44,968 nucleotides of DNA, from the NCBI GenBank assembly GCA_021789155.1, contig JAJYJW010000005.1, positions 1 to 44,968 on the forward strand. Reading direction: 5' to 3'. The notes beneath the pieces were generated by a model. It saw only the letters and a program-made list of their open reading frames with translations, had not been told where the DNA came from and did no database searches. The DNA comes from Microcaldota archaeon. GTDB taxonomy: Archaea > Micrarchaeota > Micrarchaeia > Micrarchaeales > CABMGC01. Made by a program: the position numbers and the translations under genes. This document shows positions 23,685 through 31,328 of the stretch, in pieces (positions within the stretch are counted from its first letter, which is position 1; each line of letters begins with the position of its first letter).

Positions 23685-24773
23685 TCATCTAGTTGAATTC
23701 GCGATATTGGGGATTACTCCAGGGCTTCCTATAACTCCGTCAGTGTCGTATGCGCATCCTAGTCCTGAAGTATTGCAACCGGAAATCGCAGTCAAGAACG
23801 ACGATTTGGATATGGGTGTGGTTATGTTGTCTGTTATGGCAACGTCTATCGTTCCAGTTCCTGTATAAGTATAGTATTTTCCAGTAGCATTGTCATAATA
23901 GCCAGATGGAACACCCCCTATGCCCTGCTCTACGAGCATGTTTCCAGGTAAGCCGTTTATCTGCGAGTATGCGCCTTGCAACGAGTTAGATGTATAAGCT
24001 ACAACTCCTTGTCCTACGCTTGCATACAATACGTAAGTATCGTTAGCCTTGAATACTGCGGGATCAGATGCTGTCCCCCCTAAAGTGTCAATGCCAATAT
24101 TCACCCTCACTCCAGGGTCAATAACGAAATCCAACCCGTCGCTACCATTTATCTCTGTCGCACTCATTATCTGCTTAACGCAGCTCGATTCGCCACCGGG
24201 GCACTGTGCTGGGTCTTGGTTATACATCCCCGGCAAGAAGAACAGGACTATCGTATTGTTAATCAGGATCGGGCACGGATCAACGAATATCGCTTGCGTT
24301 CTATTTGGATACATCAGCTCCACATGTTTGGTTTGAGATTCTTCTCCGGTACTCAGGTTTAATGTCGTGAGTGTTCCGGGATTGTAAATGTAAAGCATGT
24401 CCCCTCTTCGCACCAAATCAGGCACGCTTCCAGAGAACGGCTTGAATCCAGAAACCAGTGTCCAATTGACGAGGTTGTTCGATTGCGCCAGATACGTCAT
24501 ATGATTTCTCGGATCGTTGCAAGATGGTCCGCTGCATGCAAGAAAGGCCATTAGATATTTGTCTGTAATCGCGGTCGATGTGCTTGAACTGCCAGCGTTA
24601 ACGTTGCTTGCAGAGCTGCTGTAATTGGGGTTCTGCCCTGAATTTTGGATAACCGGGCGCGTAGTTAAGTTCGATGCAGTGCCTTGCTGTGCGGAGTTGC
24701 TAGAATTGAGCAGCAATACATACGCTACGACTGCCAAAATTAGGGCGAGGATGATTATCCTTGACGCATTCAT
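23685..24773 (-). CDS. Membrane-anchored or secreted beta-propeller protein (GH43/GH32-like fold)
   Basis: 362 residues from ATG 24773. Residues 4-23 are a hydrophobic signal or anchor, followed by a Ser/Asn-rich linker to about 65. The remainder shows repeated blades with W/Y-rich strands and Asp-containing turns: SNNLVNWTLVSG, VPDLVRRGDMLYIY, VDPCPILINNTIVLFF, ASDPAVFKANDTYVLYAS. This is the pattern of five-bladed propeller glycosidases, where the acidic catalytic residues sit at blade starts. Whether it is enzymatic is unsure. Several Cys and N-x-S/T sequons fit an exterior location. First gene of the propeller-HPP-AlkZ operon. Confidence 0.7.
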   Translation of the reverse strand: MNASRIIILALILAVVAYVLLLNSSNSAQQGTASNLTTRPVIQNSGQNPNYSSSASNVNAGSSSTSTAITDKYLMAFLACSGPSCNDPRNHMTYLAQSNNLVNWTLVSGFKPFSGSVPDLVRRGDMLYIYNPGTLTTLNLSTGEESQTKHVELMYPNRTQAIFVDPCPILINNTIVLFFLPGMYNQDPAQCPGGESSCVKQIMSATEINGSDGLDFVIDPGVRVNIGIDTLGGTASDPAVFKANDTYVLYASVGQGVVAYTSNSLQGAYSQINGLPGNMLVEQGIGGVPSGYYDNATGKYYTYTGTGTIDVAITDNITTPISKSSFLTAISGCNTSGLGCAYDTDGVIGSPGVIPNIANSTR

Positions 24774-24851
24774 GTGTCTAATACCTATCAATAAACTAAA
24801 AAGCTTTCATAAACCGCAAATCTGTGCAAAGAAGAATATATTTAAGCAATA

Positions 24852-24863
24852 ACTTTATAAAGT
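24852..24863 (+). promoter_or_regulatory. Palindromic TATA/operator of the ArsR gene
   Basis: ACTTTATAAAGT is a perfect 12-base palindrome, centred 26 bases before the ArsR-type ATG. It can be the TATA box of a leaderless transcript and also the site of a dimeric repressor. A second box, ATATATTTAAG, lies at 24836-24846. Confidence 0.4.
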
Positions 24864-24883
24864 AAAGAGTTTAAAAGAATATC

Positions 24884-25204
24884 ATGGATGCTTTCTATGC
24901 TTTGGCAGAGCCAAGGCGAAGAAAAATAATGGAGTTGCTTGCCGCCAATGGAATTCTCACTGCTACTCAAATATGCCGTAAATTCGACGTTAGCGCGCAG
25001 GCGATATCTCAGCATCTGAAGGTTTTGCTTAATGCAAAACTAGTGAATGTGGAGAAGCATTCCCAAAAACGCATGTATAGCATAAACCAAGAATCGCTTA
25101 TTGAAATGGAGAATTGGATTGAAGTTACAACAATGCAATGGAACAATAGGCTTGATAAGCTTGACAAGTTGCTTGCTAACACTGATAAACGTATCAAGAA
25201 GTGA
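24884..25204 (+). CDS. ArsR-family winged-helix regulator
   Basis: 106 residues. It opens FYALAEPRRRKIMELLAANG, followed by TATQICRKFDVSAQAISQHLKVL, the recognition helix of ArsR-type wHTH repressors, and a wing LVNVEKHSQKRMYSI. There are no metal-binding cysteines in the usual positions. Regulators of this subtype are commonly paired with an SRPBCC/AHSA1 gene, as here, where the next gene starts 4 bases on. Likely autoregulatory. Confidence 0.9.
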   Translation: MDAFYALAEPRRRKIMELLAANGILTATQICRKFDVSAQAISQHLKVLLNAKLVNVEKHSQKRMYSINQESLIEMENWIEVTTMQWNNRLDKLDKLLANTDKRIKK

Positions 25205-25208
25205 GAAT

Positions 25209-25700
25209 ATGGAAGAACAAAATGTGAAAGAACTTACAATAACGAGAAGTTTTGATGTGCCTGTGGAAAAGGTTTGGAGGGCATTGGTAGACCAAGAACT
25301 GGTGAAGGAGTGGTGGGGTCCGAGAGGCGTTACTATTCCCGTATGCGAGATAGACGCGAGAAAAGGCGGAAAGATAAGCATAACGATGCGTGCGGGAAAG
25401 GAACTCGGTAATTTTGAAGGACAGGAATGGCCAATGATCGGAGAATTCGATGAGGTTATAGAGGGCAAGAAACTGGTGTTCACTTCCGGCGCAGTTCAGG
25501 AAAGAGAGAGCAAGAAGATGAGCATAAAGTCGCAGACAACCATGACCTTAGAGGAAAAGAACGGGAAGACGAAGCTTGTGGTTTTCATAAAAGTGATTGA
25601 ATCAGATTCGTCTCCAGAAGCGAAGTTCGCATTGCAGGGTATGTCGATGGGCTGGAACCAGCAAGTGGATAAACTGGGAGAATTCCTGATAAAGAGATAA
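25209..25700 (+). CDS. SRPBCC (AHSA1-like) domain protein
   Basis: 163 residues. ITRSFDVPVEKVWRALVDQE, then VKEWWGPRGVT and the final FALQGMSMGWNQQVDKLGEF, are the hallmarks of the AHSA1/START-like helix-grip fold that binds hydrophobic ligands. ATG 25209 is chosen because it follows the regulator stop directly. An upstream in-frame start would overlap the regulator by a hundred bases. The ligand is unknown. Confidence 0.9.
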   Translation: MEEQNVKELTITRSFDVPVEKVWRALVDQELVKEWWGPRGVTIPVCEIDARKGGKISITMRAGKELGNFEGQEWPMIGEFDEVIEGKKLVFTSGAVQERESKKMSIKSQTTMTLEEKNGKTKLVVFIKVIESDSSPEAKFALQGMSMGWNQQVDKLGEFLIKR

Positions 25701-25718
25701 TGTTGAAATTGTGGTATC

Positions 25719-26150
25719 ATGGAAAAGAAAAACAATTCGAAGAATGCGAAGGGATTCAGCGCCGAGGAAGTAGAAGCCATGAAAGAATATATCAAAGAGA
25801 AGAACATGGACAAAAAGGACATGGAAAAGGCAGTGCTTGAGAAAATCAACACCATGAACGGAAACGACAAGATTATCGGGAAGCGACTTCATTCTATAAT
25901 CACCGCAAACGCGCCTATGCTCAAGCCAAGGCTTTGGTATGGCATGCCCGCTTATGCAAAAGATAATGGCAACATAGTGTGCTTCTTCCAGTGCGCGCAG
26001 AAATTCAAGGCAAGGTACGCGACTCTCGGCTTCAGCGACAAGGCGCATCTTGACGATGGAAGCATGTGGTCTACATCATTTGCAATCAAGGAGTTGAGCT
26101 CTGCTGAAGAAAAAAAGATAGTGGCGTTAGTCAAGAGAGCAATCTCTTGA
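25719..26150 (+). CDS. DUF1801/YdhG-like protein
   Basis: 143 residues. A charged, Lys/Glu-rich helical N-terminus (1-50) is followed by the DUF1801 pattern: LKPRLWYGMPAYAKDNGNIV, CFFQCAQKFKARYATLGF, and HLDDGSMWSTSFAIKEL. Related domains occur in a bacterial iron chaperone-like family, but the function is not settled. It lies 18 bases after the SRPBCC gene, in the same direction and probably the same transcript. Genes of this sort often travel with ArsR/SRPBCC cassettes in bacteria. Confidence 0.8.
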   Translation: MEKKNNSKNAKGFSAEEVEAMKEYIKEKNMDKKDMEKAVLEKINTMNGNDKIIGKRLHSIITANAPMLKPRLWYGMPAYAKDNGNIVCFFQCAQKFKARYATLGFSDKAHLDDGSMWSTSFAIKELSSAEEKKIVALVKRAIS

Positions 26151-26162
26151 CTTTGCACCAAC

Positions 26163-28058
26163 TCACTCCCATTCTACGGTTGCTGGAGGTTTGCCAGTTA
26201 TGTCGTAAACTATTCTGTCTATCCTGCTTCCAGAATTCATTCCGGTGACTCGCGCAGCCGCTTTCTCCAGCACGTTCCATGGCAATTTTGAGAACTGCCC
26301 AGTCATGAAATCCTCTGATTCTATTGCCCGTATTGCAACCATATACTTCCCATTCATAGCGTTTGCGTAGTATGGCGAATCTGTAATATCTATGACTACC
26401 CTATTGACTTCCCTTATTTCTCCAGTAAGCCTTCTTGATATGTTCTCGAGCACTTCCCACGGCAACCTGTACTTGTCGCCGCTTATCCGGATCTCTTCGG
26501 TTATCATTATCGTGTCTCCATATGCCCTTCCATCTCCCTTAACTCCTGTGGATTTTATCCCTGTGATTATCGCAGAATAGAAGTTTGGGTTGATGACAAT
26601 TCCAGCATTCTTTATCTCCTCTCTGGTTATCGAAGTCGCAAGCTTTTGTATCTCCTCATTCCTTTGAGATAGCGTTGCCGCGCTGCCTTTTATCTCACCT
26701 AACACGGCGAAATACTGGCCTAACCTTTCATTTGCATTCGCATTGTCGATTGTCTTGCGCACAAAATAATCCGCATCCTGGAGGACCGCGACCCTGTCTG
26801 CGGTTACTTCACCTATTACGCGTATGCTTAATCCCGGTCCGGGAAACGGCTGCCTTTCGCTTATTGCAGCAGGAAGGCCAAGCGCCCTCGCCATCTGCCT
26901 CACTTCGTATTTGTAAAGATCCCTTAGAGGCTCTACAACTCCCTTAAACTTGATGTCTGGGGGCAATCCACCTACATTATGGTGGGTCTTTATCACTGCA
27001 GATTTCTTTTTGTCTCCGGATTCAACGATATCTGGATAAATCGTCCCCTGACAAAGCCATTCAGCGTTTATCTCACGTGCTTCTTCCTCGAATATTCTAG
27101 CGAAAAGAGCTCCGACTATTTTTCTTTTGTTTTCCGGATCAGTGACTCCCTCGAGCGCATTGAAAAATCTCTCGCCCGCATATACGATGTGCATGTCAAC
27201 GTGGAGTTTCTCGAACGTTTCCTTTATCTCTTCAGTCTCGTTTTTGCGCATGAGTCCTGTGTCTACGTATACTACCTTCAGGTTATTTCCAACGGCTTTC
27301 GCTATGAGCGCTGTTGCTACGCTAGAATCGACTCCGCCGCTAAGCGCTATCAGGCATTTGTCGTTTCCAACCTTTGCCTTTATCTCGTTTACATATCCTT
27401 CTATTTGGTGTTCAACGCTCCAGTTGCTGGAGCATTTGCAAATATCGTATATGAAATTGTGAATCGTTTCCTTCCCGAATTGCGTGTCAACAACTTCCGG
27501 ATGCCACTGCAGCCCGTACACTTCGCTGTCTATTTTCCTGAACGCTGCTATCAAGGTGTCCTTTGTGCTTGCGAGGATCCTGAAACTATCCGAAAGGTGG
27601 GTAACTTTGTCCCCGTGACTCATTATCGCCCTGAATGAATCTGGCAAATTCGACAAAACACCTTCAGGCGTTTTCACGTTTATCTCGGTTTGGCCGAATT
27701 CCCTGTTGTCTGAAGGCTCTACTTTCCCGCCGAGCATTTTCGCAATGAGCTGATGGCCGTAGCATAAGCCCAGAACAGGTATCCCCATATCGAGTATCTG
27801 CGGATCCATTGTGGGCGCATCTTTCTCGTATACGCTGTCTGGCCCTCCAGACAGCACTATGCCCTTTACATTCAGTTTTTCTCCTATTTTTTCAAGCTCT
27901 TCCGGAGTTATGTCATGTGGCACTATCTCGGAATAAACGCCAAGCTCTCTAATCCTTTTTGAGATTCTGTGTACGTATTGTCCGCGGAAATTAAGCACTA
28001 TTATCGCGTCCTTCTTTTCATCTACTCTGTTCTGTAGAGTCTTGGTTGCGCTTGCCAT
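26163..28058 (-). CDS. guaA: Fused GMP synthase with duplicated dimerisation subdomain
   Basis: 631 residues. It converts XMP, glutamine and ATP to GMP. The glutamine amidotransferase domain (about 15-205) has Cys99 (LCYGHQL), His186 and Glu188 (WHPE). The ATP-pyrophosphatase P-loop is SGGVDSS (240-246). ERQPFPGPGL (401-410) opens the dimerisation part. That part is longer than in the usual 510-530-residue enzyme. It contains PWEVLENISRRLTGE...NRVVIDIT (533-559) and a second, similar PWNVLEKAAARVTG...DRIVYDITGKPP (593-624). Many archaea instead have two separate subunits. A minus-strand TATA box (GTTTAAATACT, 28094-28104) precedes it. Confidence 0.95.
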   Translation of the reverse strand: MASATKTLQNRVDEKKDAIIVLNFRGQYVHRISKRIRELGVYSEIVPHDITPEELEKIGEKLNVKGIVLSGGPDSVYEKDAPTMDPQILDMGIPVLGLCYGHQLIAKMLGGKVEPSDNREFGQTEINVKTPEGVLSNLPDSFRAIMSHGDKVTHLSDSFRILASTKDTLIAAFRKIDSEVYGLQWHPEVVDTQFGKETIHNFIYDICKCSSNWSVEHQIEGYVNEIKAKVGNDKCLIALSGGVDSSVATALIAKAVGNNLKVVYVDTGLMRKNETEEIKETFEKLHVDMHIVYAGERFFNALEGVTDPENKRKIVGALFARIFEEEAREINAEWLCQGTIYPDIVESGDKKKSAVIKTHHNVGGLPPDIKFKGVVEPLRDLYKYEVRQMARALGLPAAISERQPFPGPGLSIRVIGEVTADRVAVLQDADYFVRKTIDNANANERLGQYFAVLGEIKGSAATLSQRNEEIQKLATSITREEIKNAGIVINPNFYSAIITGIKSTGVKGDGRAYGDTIMITEEIRISGDKYRLPWEVLENISRRLTGEIREVNRVVIDITDSPYYANAMNGKYMVAIRAIESEDFMTGQFSKLPWNVLEKAAARVTGMNSGSRIDRIVYDITGKPPATVEWE

Positions 28059-28093
28059 ACCATCACGTAATAGGGATTTAGTTGTCTCGCATT

Positions 28094-28104
28094 AGTATTT
28101 AAAC
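28094..28104 (-). promoter_or_regulatory. TATA box of guaA
   Basis: Minus strand GTTTAAATACT is centred 41 bases before the ATG. Confidence 0.45.
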
Positions 28105-28161
28105 CCTGATAGGATGCAGAAAACGCATAGTATAACGTGCAGGTTTAATTCAAAGTGCATT

Positions 28162-28174
28162 GCATTTATAAATG
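28162..28174 (+). promoter_or_regulatory. TATA box of the orphan gene pair
   Basis: GCATTTATAAATG is centred about 38 bases before the ATG at 28206. A GGAGGG ribosome binding site (28194-28199) lies between. Confidence 0.5.
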
Positions 28175-28205
28175 AGATTTTATTCAATAATATGGAGGGC
28201 ATTGT

Positions 28206-28616
28206 ATGTCAAACGCTACTAAAATAGCAAATCCGCAAAAAAATGTGCCAACAACTATTGATCCGGAGCCGAAGGTTATAATCAAAAAGATCGGAAAAGA
28301 AGCCAGAAAAGAGCATAGAGTTTTCAACATAGCAAAAAAAGCAGCAAAGTATGCGTTGGCAAAGGCGTACGAAAAAGCGATTAAGAAGCAGATTAAGCGT
28401 GCGGTGAAATTGCAACTTGCAATGGATAAGGCAGCAGCAAAGTTAGTTGGAAAGCTAGCGATTAAGTGGTCCAAGGATATGGGAACAGTGGCGAAGACCT
28501 CTGCTGGAAAAATGACTGCAACTCTTTTGGATGGTGAAATGGAAAGGGAAATTGCTCAGGAGAAGCAAAGGATCGCCAGCCAATACCTTAAATTGGAGAA
28601 GGAGAATACTGAGTGA
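28206..28616 (+). CDS. Unrecognised basic helical protein
   Basis: 136 residues, very rich in Lys and Ala. After a polar 35-residue N-terminus it is almost all predicted helix (ARKEHRVFNIAKKAAKYALA, then AIKKQIKRAVKLQLAMDKAA and onward to a Glu-rich end). No signal peptide, no Cys, no known motif. Strong ribosome binding site and TATA box. The strongly positive helix suggests contact with nucleic acid or with the acidic partner encoded next, but nothing identifies it. Confidence 0.65.
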   Translation: MSNATKIANPQKNVPTTIDPEPKVIIKKIGKEARKEHRVFNIAKKAAKYALAKAYEKAIKKQIKRAVKLQLAMDKAAAKLVGKLAIKWSKDMGTVAKTSAGKMTATLLDGEMEREIAQEKQRIASQYLKLEKENTE

Positions 28617-28849
28617 TGTGCATGGCATATGATATGGACGAAGATGAAGTAAAACTCGAGCAGATAGGTAAGGACATTGATAAATATGGCAAAGCTCTAG
28701 ACGCGGCAATGTACGCACTGATGAACAATACTAATCCTGCGCTGACTCGTAGGCTTATCAACGAGTTCAACGTTCAAAAAGAGGAATACGAGAAAAGAGT
28801 GGCGTCAAAATTGCCAATACTCGAAAGAATAGAAAAAGAGAACGAATAA
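28616..28849 (+). CDS. Unrecognised small acidic helical protein
   Basis: 77 residues, predicted helical, net acidic (DMDEDEVKLEQIGKDIDKYG onward, ending PILERIEKENE). The chosen ATG overlaps the TGA of the preceding gene by one base. A GTG at 28613 would overlap by four and ATG 28622 is also possible. GGAG at 28601-28604 serves all. The basic-then-acidic coupled pair resembles small two-component cassettes such as toxin-antitoxin modules, but no known fold supports that. Confidence 0.6.
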   Translation: MCMAYDMDEDEVKLEQIGKDIDKYGKALDAAMYALMNNTNPALTRRLINEFNVQKEEYEKRVASKLPILERIEKENE

Positions 28850-28869
28850 ATCAGTCAATGAAATATTAT

Positions 28870-28910
28870 GTGCGTGGAAATTAGTCCACGCACTTCGCTT
28901 TGAGAAGCGA
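28870..28910. terminator. Paired hairpins between convergent genes
   Basis: GTGCGTGGA (28870-28878) pairs perfectly with TCCACGCAC (28885-28893), loop AATTAG. Directly after it TCGCTT (28895-28900) pairs with AAGCGA (28905-28910), loop TGAG. They sit between the acidic orphan gene and the cold-shock stop codon. No long T tract follows, so a role as terminator or 3'-end stabiliser is inferred from position. Confidence 0.45.
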
Positions 28911-28911
28911 G

Positions 28912-29103
28912 TTAGGCCTTCTTCACATTCTTTGCGCGTGTTCCGCGTTCGCCTTGTTCCACTTCGTATTCTACAGAGTCTCCTACTGCTAGGGTAGCTC
29001 CACCTTCAACTGCCGATTTGTGGAAATAAGTATCCTTACCATCTTCTCCGGTTATGAATCCGAATCCGCGTCCTGCGTCAAACATCTTTACTTTTCCTTT
29101 CAT
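28912..29103 (-). CDS. csp: Cold-shock domain protein
   Basis: 63 residues, a single OB-fold cold-shock domain that binds single-stranded RNA/DNA. KMFDAGRGFGFITGEDG holds RNP1 and DTYFHKSAV is RNP2, followed by VGDSVEYEVEQGERG. Common in bacteria and patchy in archaea (haloarchaea and some DPANN), so lateral origin is plausible. AGGTG lies 7-11 bases before the ATG. A box CATTATACTG on the minus strand (29153-29162) fits a leader of about 28 bases. Confidence 0.95.
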   Translation of the reverse strand: MKGKVKMFDAGRGFGFITGEDGKDTYFHKSAVEGGATLAVGDSVEYEVEQGERGTRAKNVKKA

Positions 29104-29181
29104 TATATCACACCTATGCAGTCATATTCAAAAGAATACACTTGCATGTTGGCAGTATAATGTTAGTCTCGCAACACTTTT

Positions 29182-29301
29182 ATGGCTTGGCATAAGCGCT
29201 TATTTGGCCATAATTGCGCAAAATTCGCTGAAATGTACTTGCAGTTGGATGTTTTCCAGCATATGTCGACTAAAAACAGCGCTTATGTTACGATTGGTTG
29301 A
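29182..29301 (+). CDS. Possible 39-residue leaderless ORF
   Basis: ATG to TGA, beginning MAWHKRLFGHNCAKFAEMYL. An AT-rich CAGTATAATG (29153-29162) is centred 25 bases upstream, which would give a leaderless message. There is no homologue known to me and no ribosome binding site. Could be chance. Confidence 0.2.
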   Translation: MAWHKRLFGHNCAKFAEMYLQLDVFQHMSTKNSAYVTIG

Positions 29302-29348
29302 GCCAATGACAAAATCAGACCGTGTTGAAAAAGCCTCTCGCAAGAATA

Positions 29349-29419
29349 TGGAGGCACAGGGAATCGAACCCAGGCCCAGACCGTGTAAGGGTCTTATCCT
29401 ACCACTAGACGATGCCTCC
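29349..29419 (-). tRNA. tRNA-Val, anticodon UAC
   Basis: Minus strand cloverleaf. The acceptor is GGAGGCA/TGCCTCC and the D-arm contains GTCTAGTGGTAGGAT. The anticodon stem is AGACC/GGTCT with loop CTTACAC, giving TAC. The T-arm has GGTTCGATTCC, and the discriminator is A. No intron and no encoded CCA. A TATA box lies about 36 bases upstream, and a T5 tract follows near 29328-29333. Confidence 0.95.
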
Positions 29420-29449
29420 AGGAATACAGATAAGTTATGTATGTAATTG

Positions 29450-29459
29450 TATTTAAATG
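29450..29459 (-). promoter_or_regulatory. TATA box of tRNA-Val
   Basis: Minus strand CATTTAAATA, centred 36 bases before the tRNA 5' end. Confidence 0.5.
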
Positions 29460-29489
29460 CTACTTGTTTTCATTAAAGTGCTTGATTGA

Positions 29490-30704
29490 TTATTTCGCGT
29501 GTTTCTTGCAGAAATCGTTGAGTCTCGTTATCGCCGCTTCGAGGATTTCCTTTGGCGGCAGCGCGACTATCCTAACATGGCTCTTCGCTCCGAACCCCGA
29601 TCCCCTCGAGAGTTGCACGTATTCCTCTTCGAGGAACTTGTCGGTGAATTCCTTATCTGTGCTTATGTCAAGCGCCTTGAGGTTTACCCTAGGAAGTATG
29701 TAGTAAGCTCCGTTCGGTCTTACAGTCTCAAGAAACTCGTTTTCGTTGAGAAGCTTGGTGCTTAGGTTTACTCTGCTTTCTATCTGCTTTACCATGTTCT
29801 TCAATGCCTTGTTGTGCTCTTTCACGTTGTTTATCCCTTCTGCGATCGCGTATTCAGCCGGTGTGTTTGCGCTAACCCTTACGGCTGCGAATTGCGCGAA
29901 CTTTCTTTTCAACGCTTCAGATTTCTCGTCGTTTTCGGGGGTTAGCATGTAGCCTATCCTGAAACCGGTAGCGTCATACGCTTTACTTGCGCCGTTGAGT
30001 ATCACGTATGGCATTCCCTTTGCAAGTTGCGCTATGCTCGTGAACTTGGCTCCGTTGTAGACTATTTCATCGTATATCTCGTCAGACACAAGCAGAAGGT
30101 CATGCTCGTTTGCTATTCCTACTACTTCCTTGAGTACTTTTTTGTCCAGGACCGTGCCAGTCGGGTTGTTCGGATTCGTAAGAAGCATGTAGCGTATGGA
30201 ACGTTTCTTCTTCAATGCTCTGATGTGCTTTTCGAGTTCGTCGGTATCTATGCTCCATCCGTCGTTCTCCTTGTAATCCAGGATGTAGGGTTTCCCTCCT
30301 GCAAGCTTAATGTAAGGCATGTACTGCGTGTAGTAAGGCGCGAATACTATCGCATGGTCGTTCTTGTTGACTAACGCTGCATTGAGGATGTAGAGAGCTT
30401 CTGAAACCCCCTGGGTTATCGTTATGCTCTCGGCATCGACTTTCAGGTTGAACATGCGCTTGTACCTGTTCGCTATCGCTTCCCTCAATTCGAGTGCGCC
30501 GATAGGTTCGGTGTAGTGTGTTTTCCCGTCCTTTATCGCGTTCACGTAAGCGTCCTTTATGTAATCTGGTGTGGGAAAGTAGACTGCCGGATCTCCTCGG
30601 TTTAATCTTATGACGTGCCTTCCTTTTTTGTCTAGATTATCCGCGATGTAATTGTCTTCTTCAAGGGGATTTTCGGCATATTTGCTTCTTTCTGATAGGA
30701 ACAT
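29490..30704 (-). CDS. PLP-dependent aminotransferase class I/II
   Basis: 404 residues, fold type I aminotransferase. LLTNPNNPTGT, SDEIYDEIVY with the PLP-ring Asp, and NGASKAYDATGFRIGY with the Schiff-base Lys are all in place. C-terminal RIVALPP carries the substrate-binding Arg. Aspartate or alanine aminotransferase-like; the acceptor and donor cannot be told from sequence. It starts four bases after the ATP synthase D gene ends, so it is read as a passenger of that operon. Confidence 0.93.
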   Translation of the reverse strand: MFLSERSKYAENPLEEDNYIADNLDKKGRHVIRLNRGDPAVYFPTPDYIKDAYVNAIKDGKTHYTEPIGALELREAIANRYKRMFNLKVDAESITITQGVSEALYILNAALVNKNDHAIVFAPYYTQYMPYIKLAGGKPYILDYKENDGWSIDTDELEKHIRALKKKRSIRYMLLTNPNNPTGTVLDKKVLKEVVGIANEHDLLLVSDEIYDEIVYNGAKFTSIAQLAKGMPYVILNGASKAYDATGFRIGYMLTPENDEKSEALKRKFAQFAAVRVSANTPAEYAIAEGINNVKEHNKALKNMVKQIESRVNLSTKLLNENEFLETVRPNGAYYILPRVNLKALDISTDKEFTDKFLEEEYVQLSRGSGFGAKSHVRIVALPPKEILEAAITRLNDFCKKHAK

Positions 30705-30708
30705 TCGT

Positions 30709-31326
30709 TCACTTCTTTTTCTCGAGTCTTGCCTTTACGTGCTTCAAAGCCGAGAAAGTATCTCTATCCATCTCTTCTATTCGCATCTTTATATATCTTG
30801 CCTGGCCCTCGAGCCTTGGCACCACAACGTTTTCGAGTGCGTTAACCCTTCTTTTGGTCTTGTCTATTGCTATTACGACTCTTCGCAATCCCTGCTCCCT
30901 TTTCGCAACTTCTATTATGGTTTTCTTGGTATCGGTAAACGAGTTCATTATGTCGCCTACAGCCGTGCTTGAGCTCGTAAGCACGTGGAGCATGTTAGCC
31001 TGGACGTTGCTGTAGCTTATCTCCGGAACGCGAACGCCCATGACGTTCTTCACGTTTATGCTTATGTTGTCGGTGTCTTCCGCGTTCTGAACCGCTGTGC
31101 TCAACGCGAATTCGCCTTCGTAAGCGGATGCAATCGCAACGGTGCTATACGATTTGGTGAGGAGCTTGTCCATGTAAGATCTGTCAGCTCCGGATAGCTT
31201 GAGCAGTTTCATGAACTCTGCTACTAGAACTTCCCTTTTCTTCTTGAGGAGGCCATGCCCTTTCTTCGCTAGCGCTATGCTCTTCTTCGTGTTTATCAGG
31301 TTTATTCTGGTTGGGTTTATCGGCAT
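30709..31326 (-). CDS. atpD: A-type ATP synthase subunit D
   Basis: 205 residues, the central-shaft subunit. It begins INPTRINLINTKKSIALAKK and ends in a Lys-rich helix, both normal for the long coiled-coil D subunit. RRVNALENVVVPRLEGQARY is a strong family signature. Two bases separate it from atpB. Last subunit gene of the operon. Confidence 0.96.
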   Translation of the reverse strand: MPINPTRINLINTKKSIALAKKGHGLLKKKREVLVAEFMKLLKLSGADRSYMDKLLTKSYSTVAIASAYEGEFALSTAVQNAEDTDNISINVKNVMGVRVPEISYSNVQANMLHVLTSSSTAVGDIMNSFTDTKKTIIEVAKREQGLRRVVIAIDKTKRRVNALENVVVPRLEGQARYIKMRIEEMDRDTFSALKHVKARLEKKK

Positions 31327-31328
31327 GC

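Noticed and set aside
28206-28849. Firm call of a toxin-antitoxin module
   Set aside because: Only layout and charge support it. No toxin fold or active-site motif is visible, so it is kept as an unrecognised pair.
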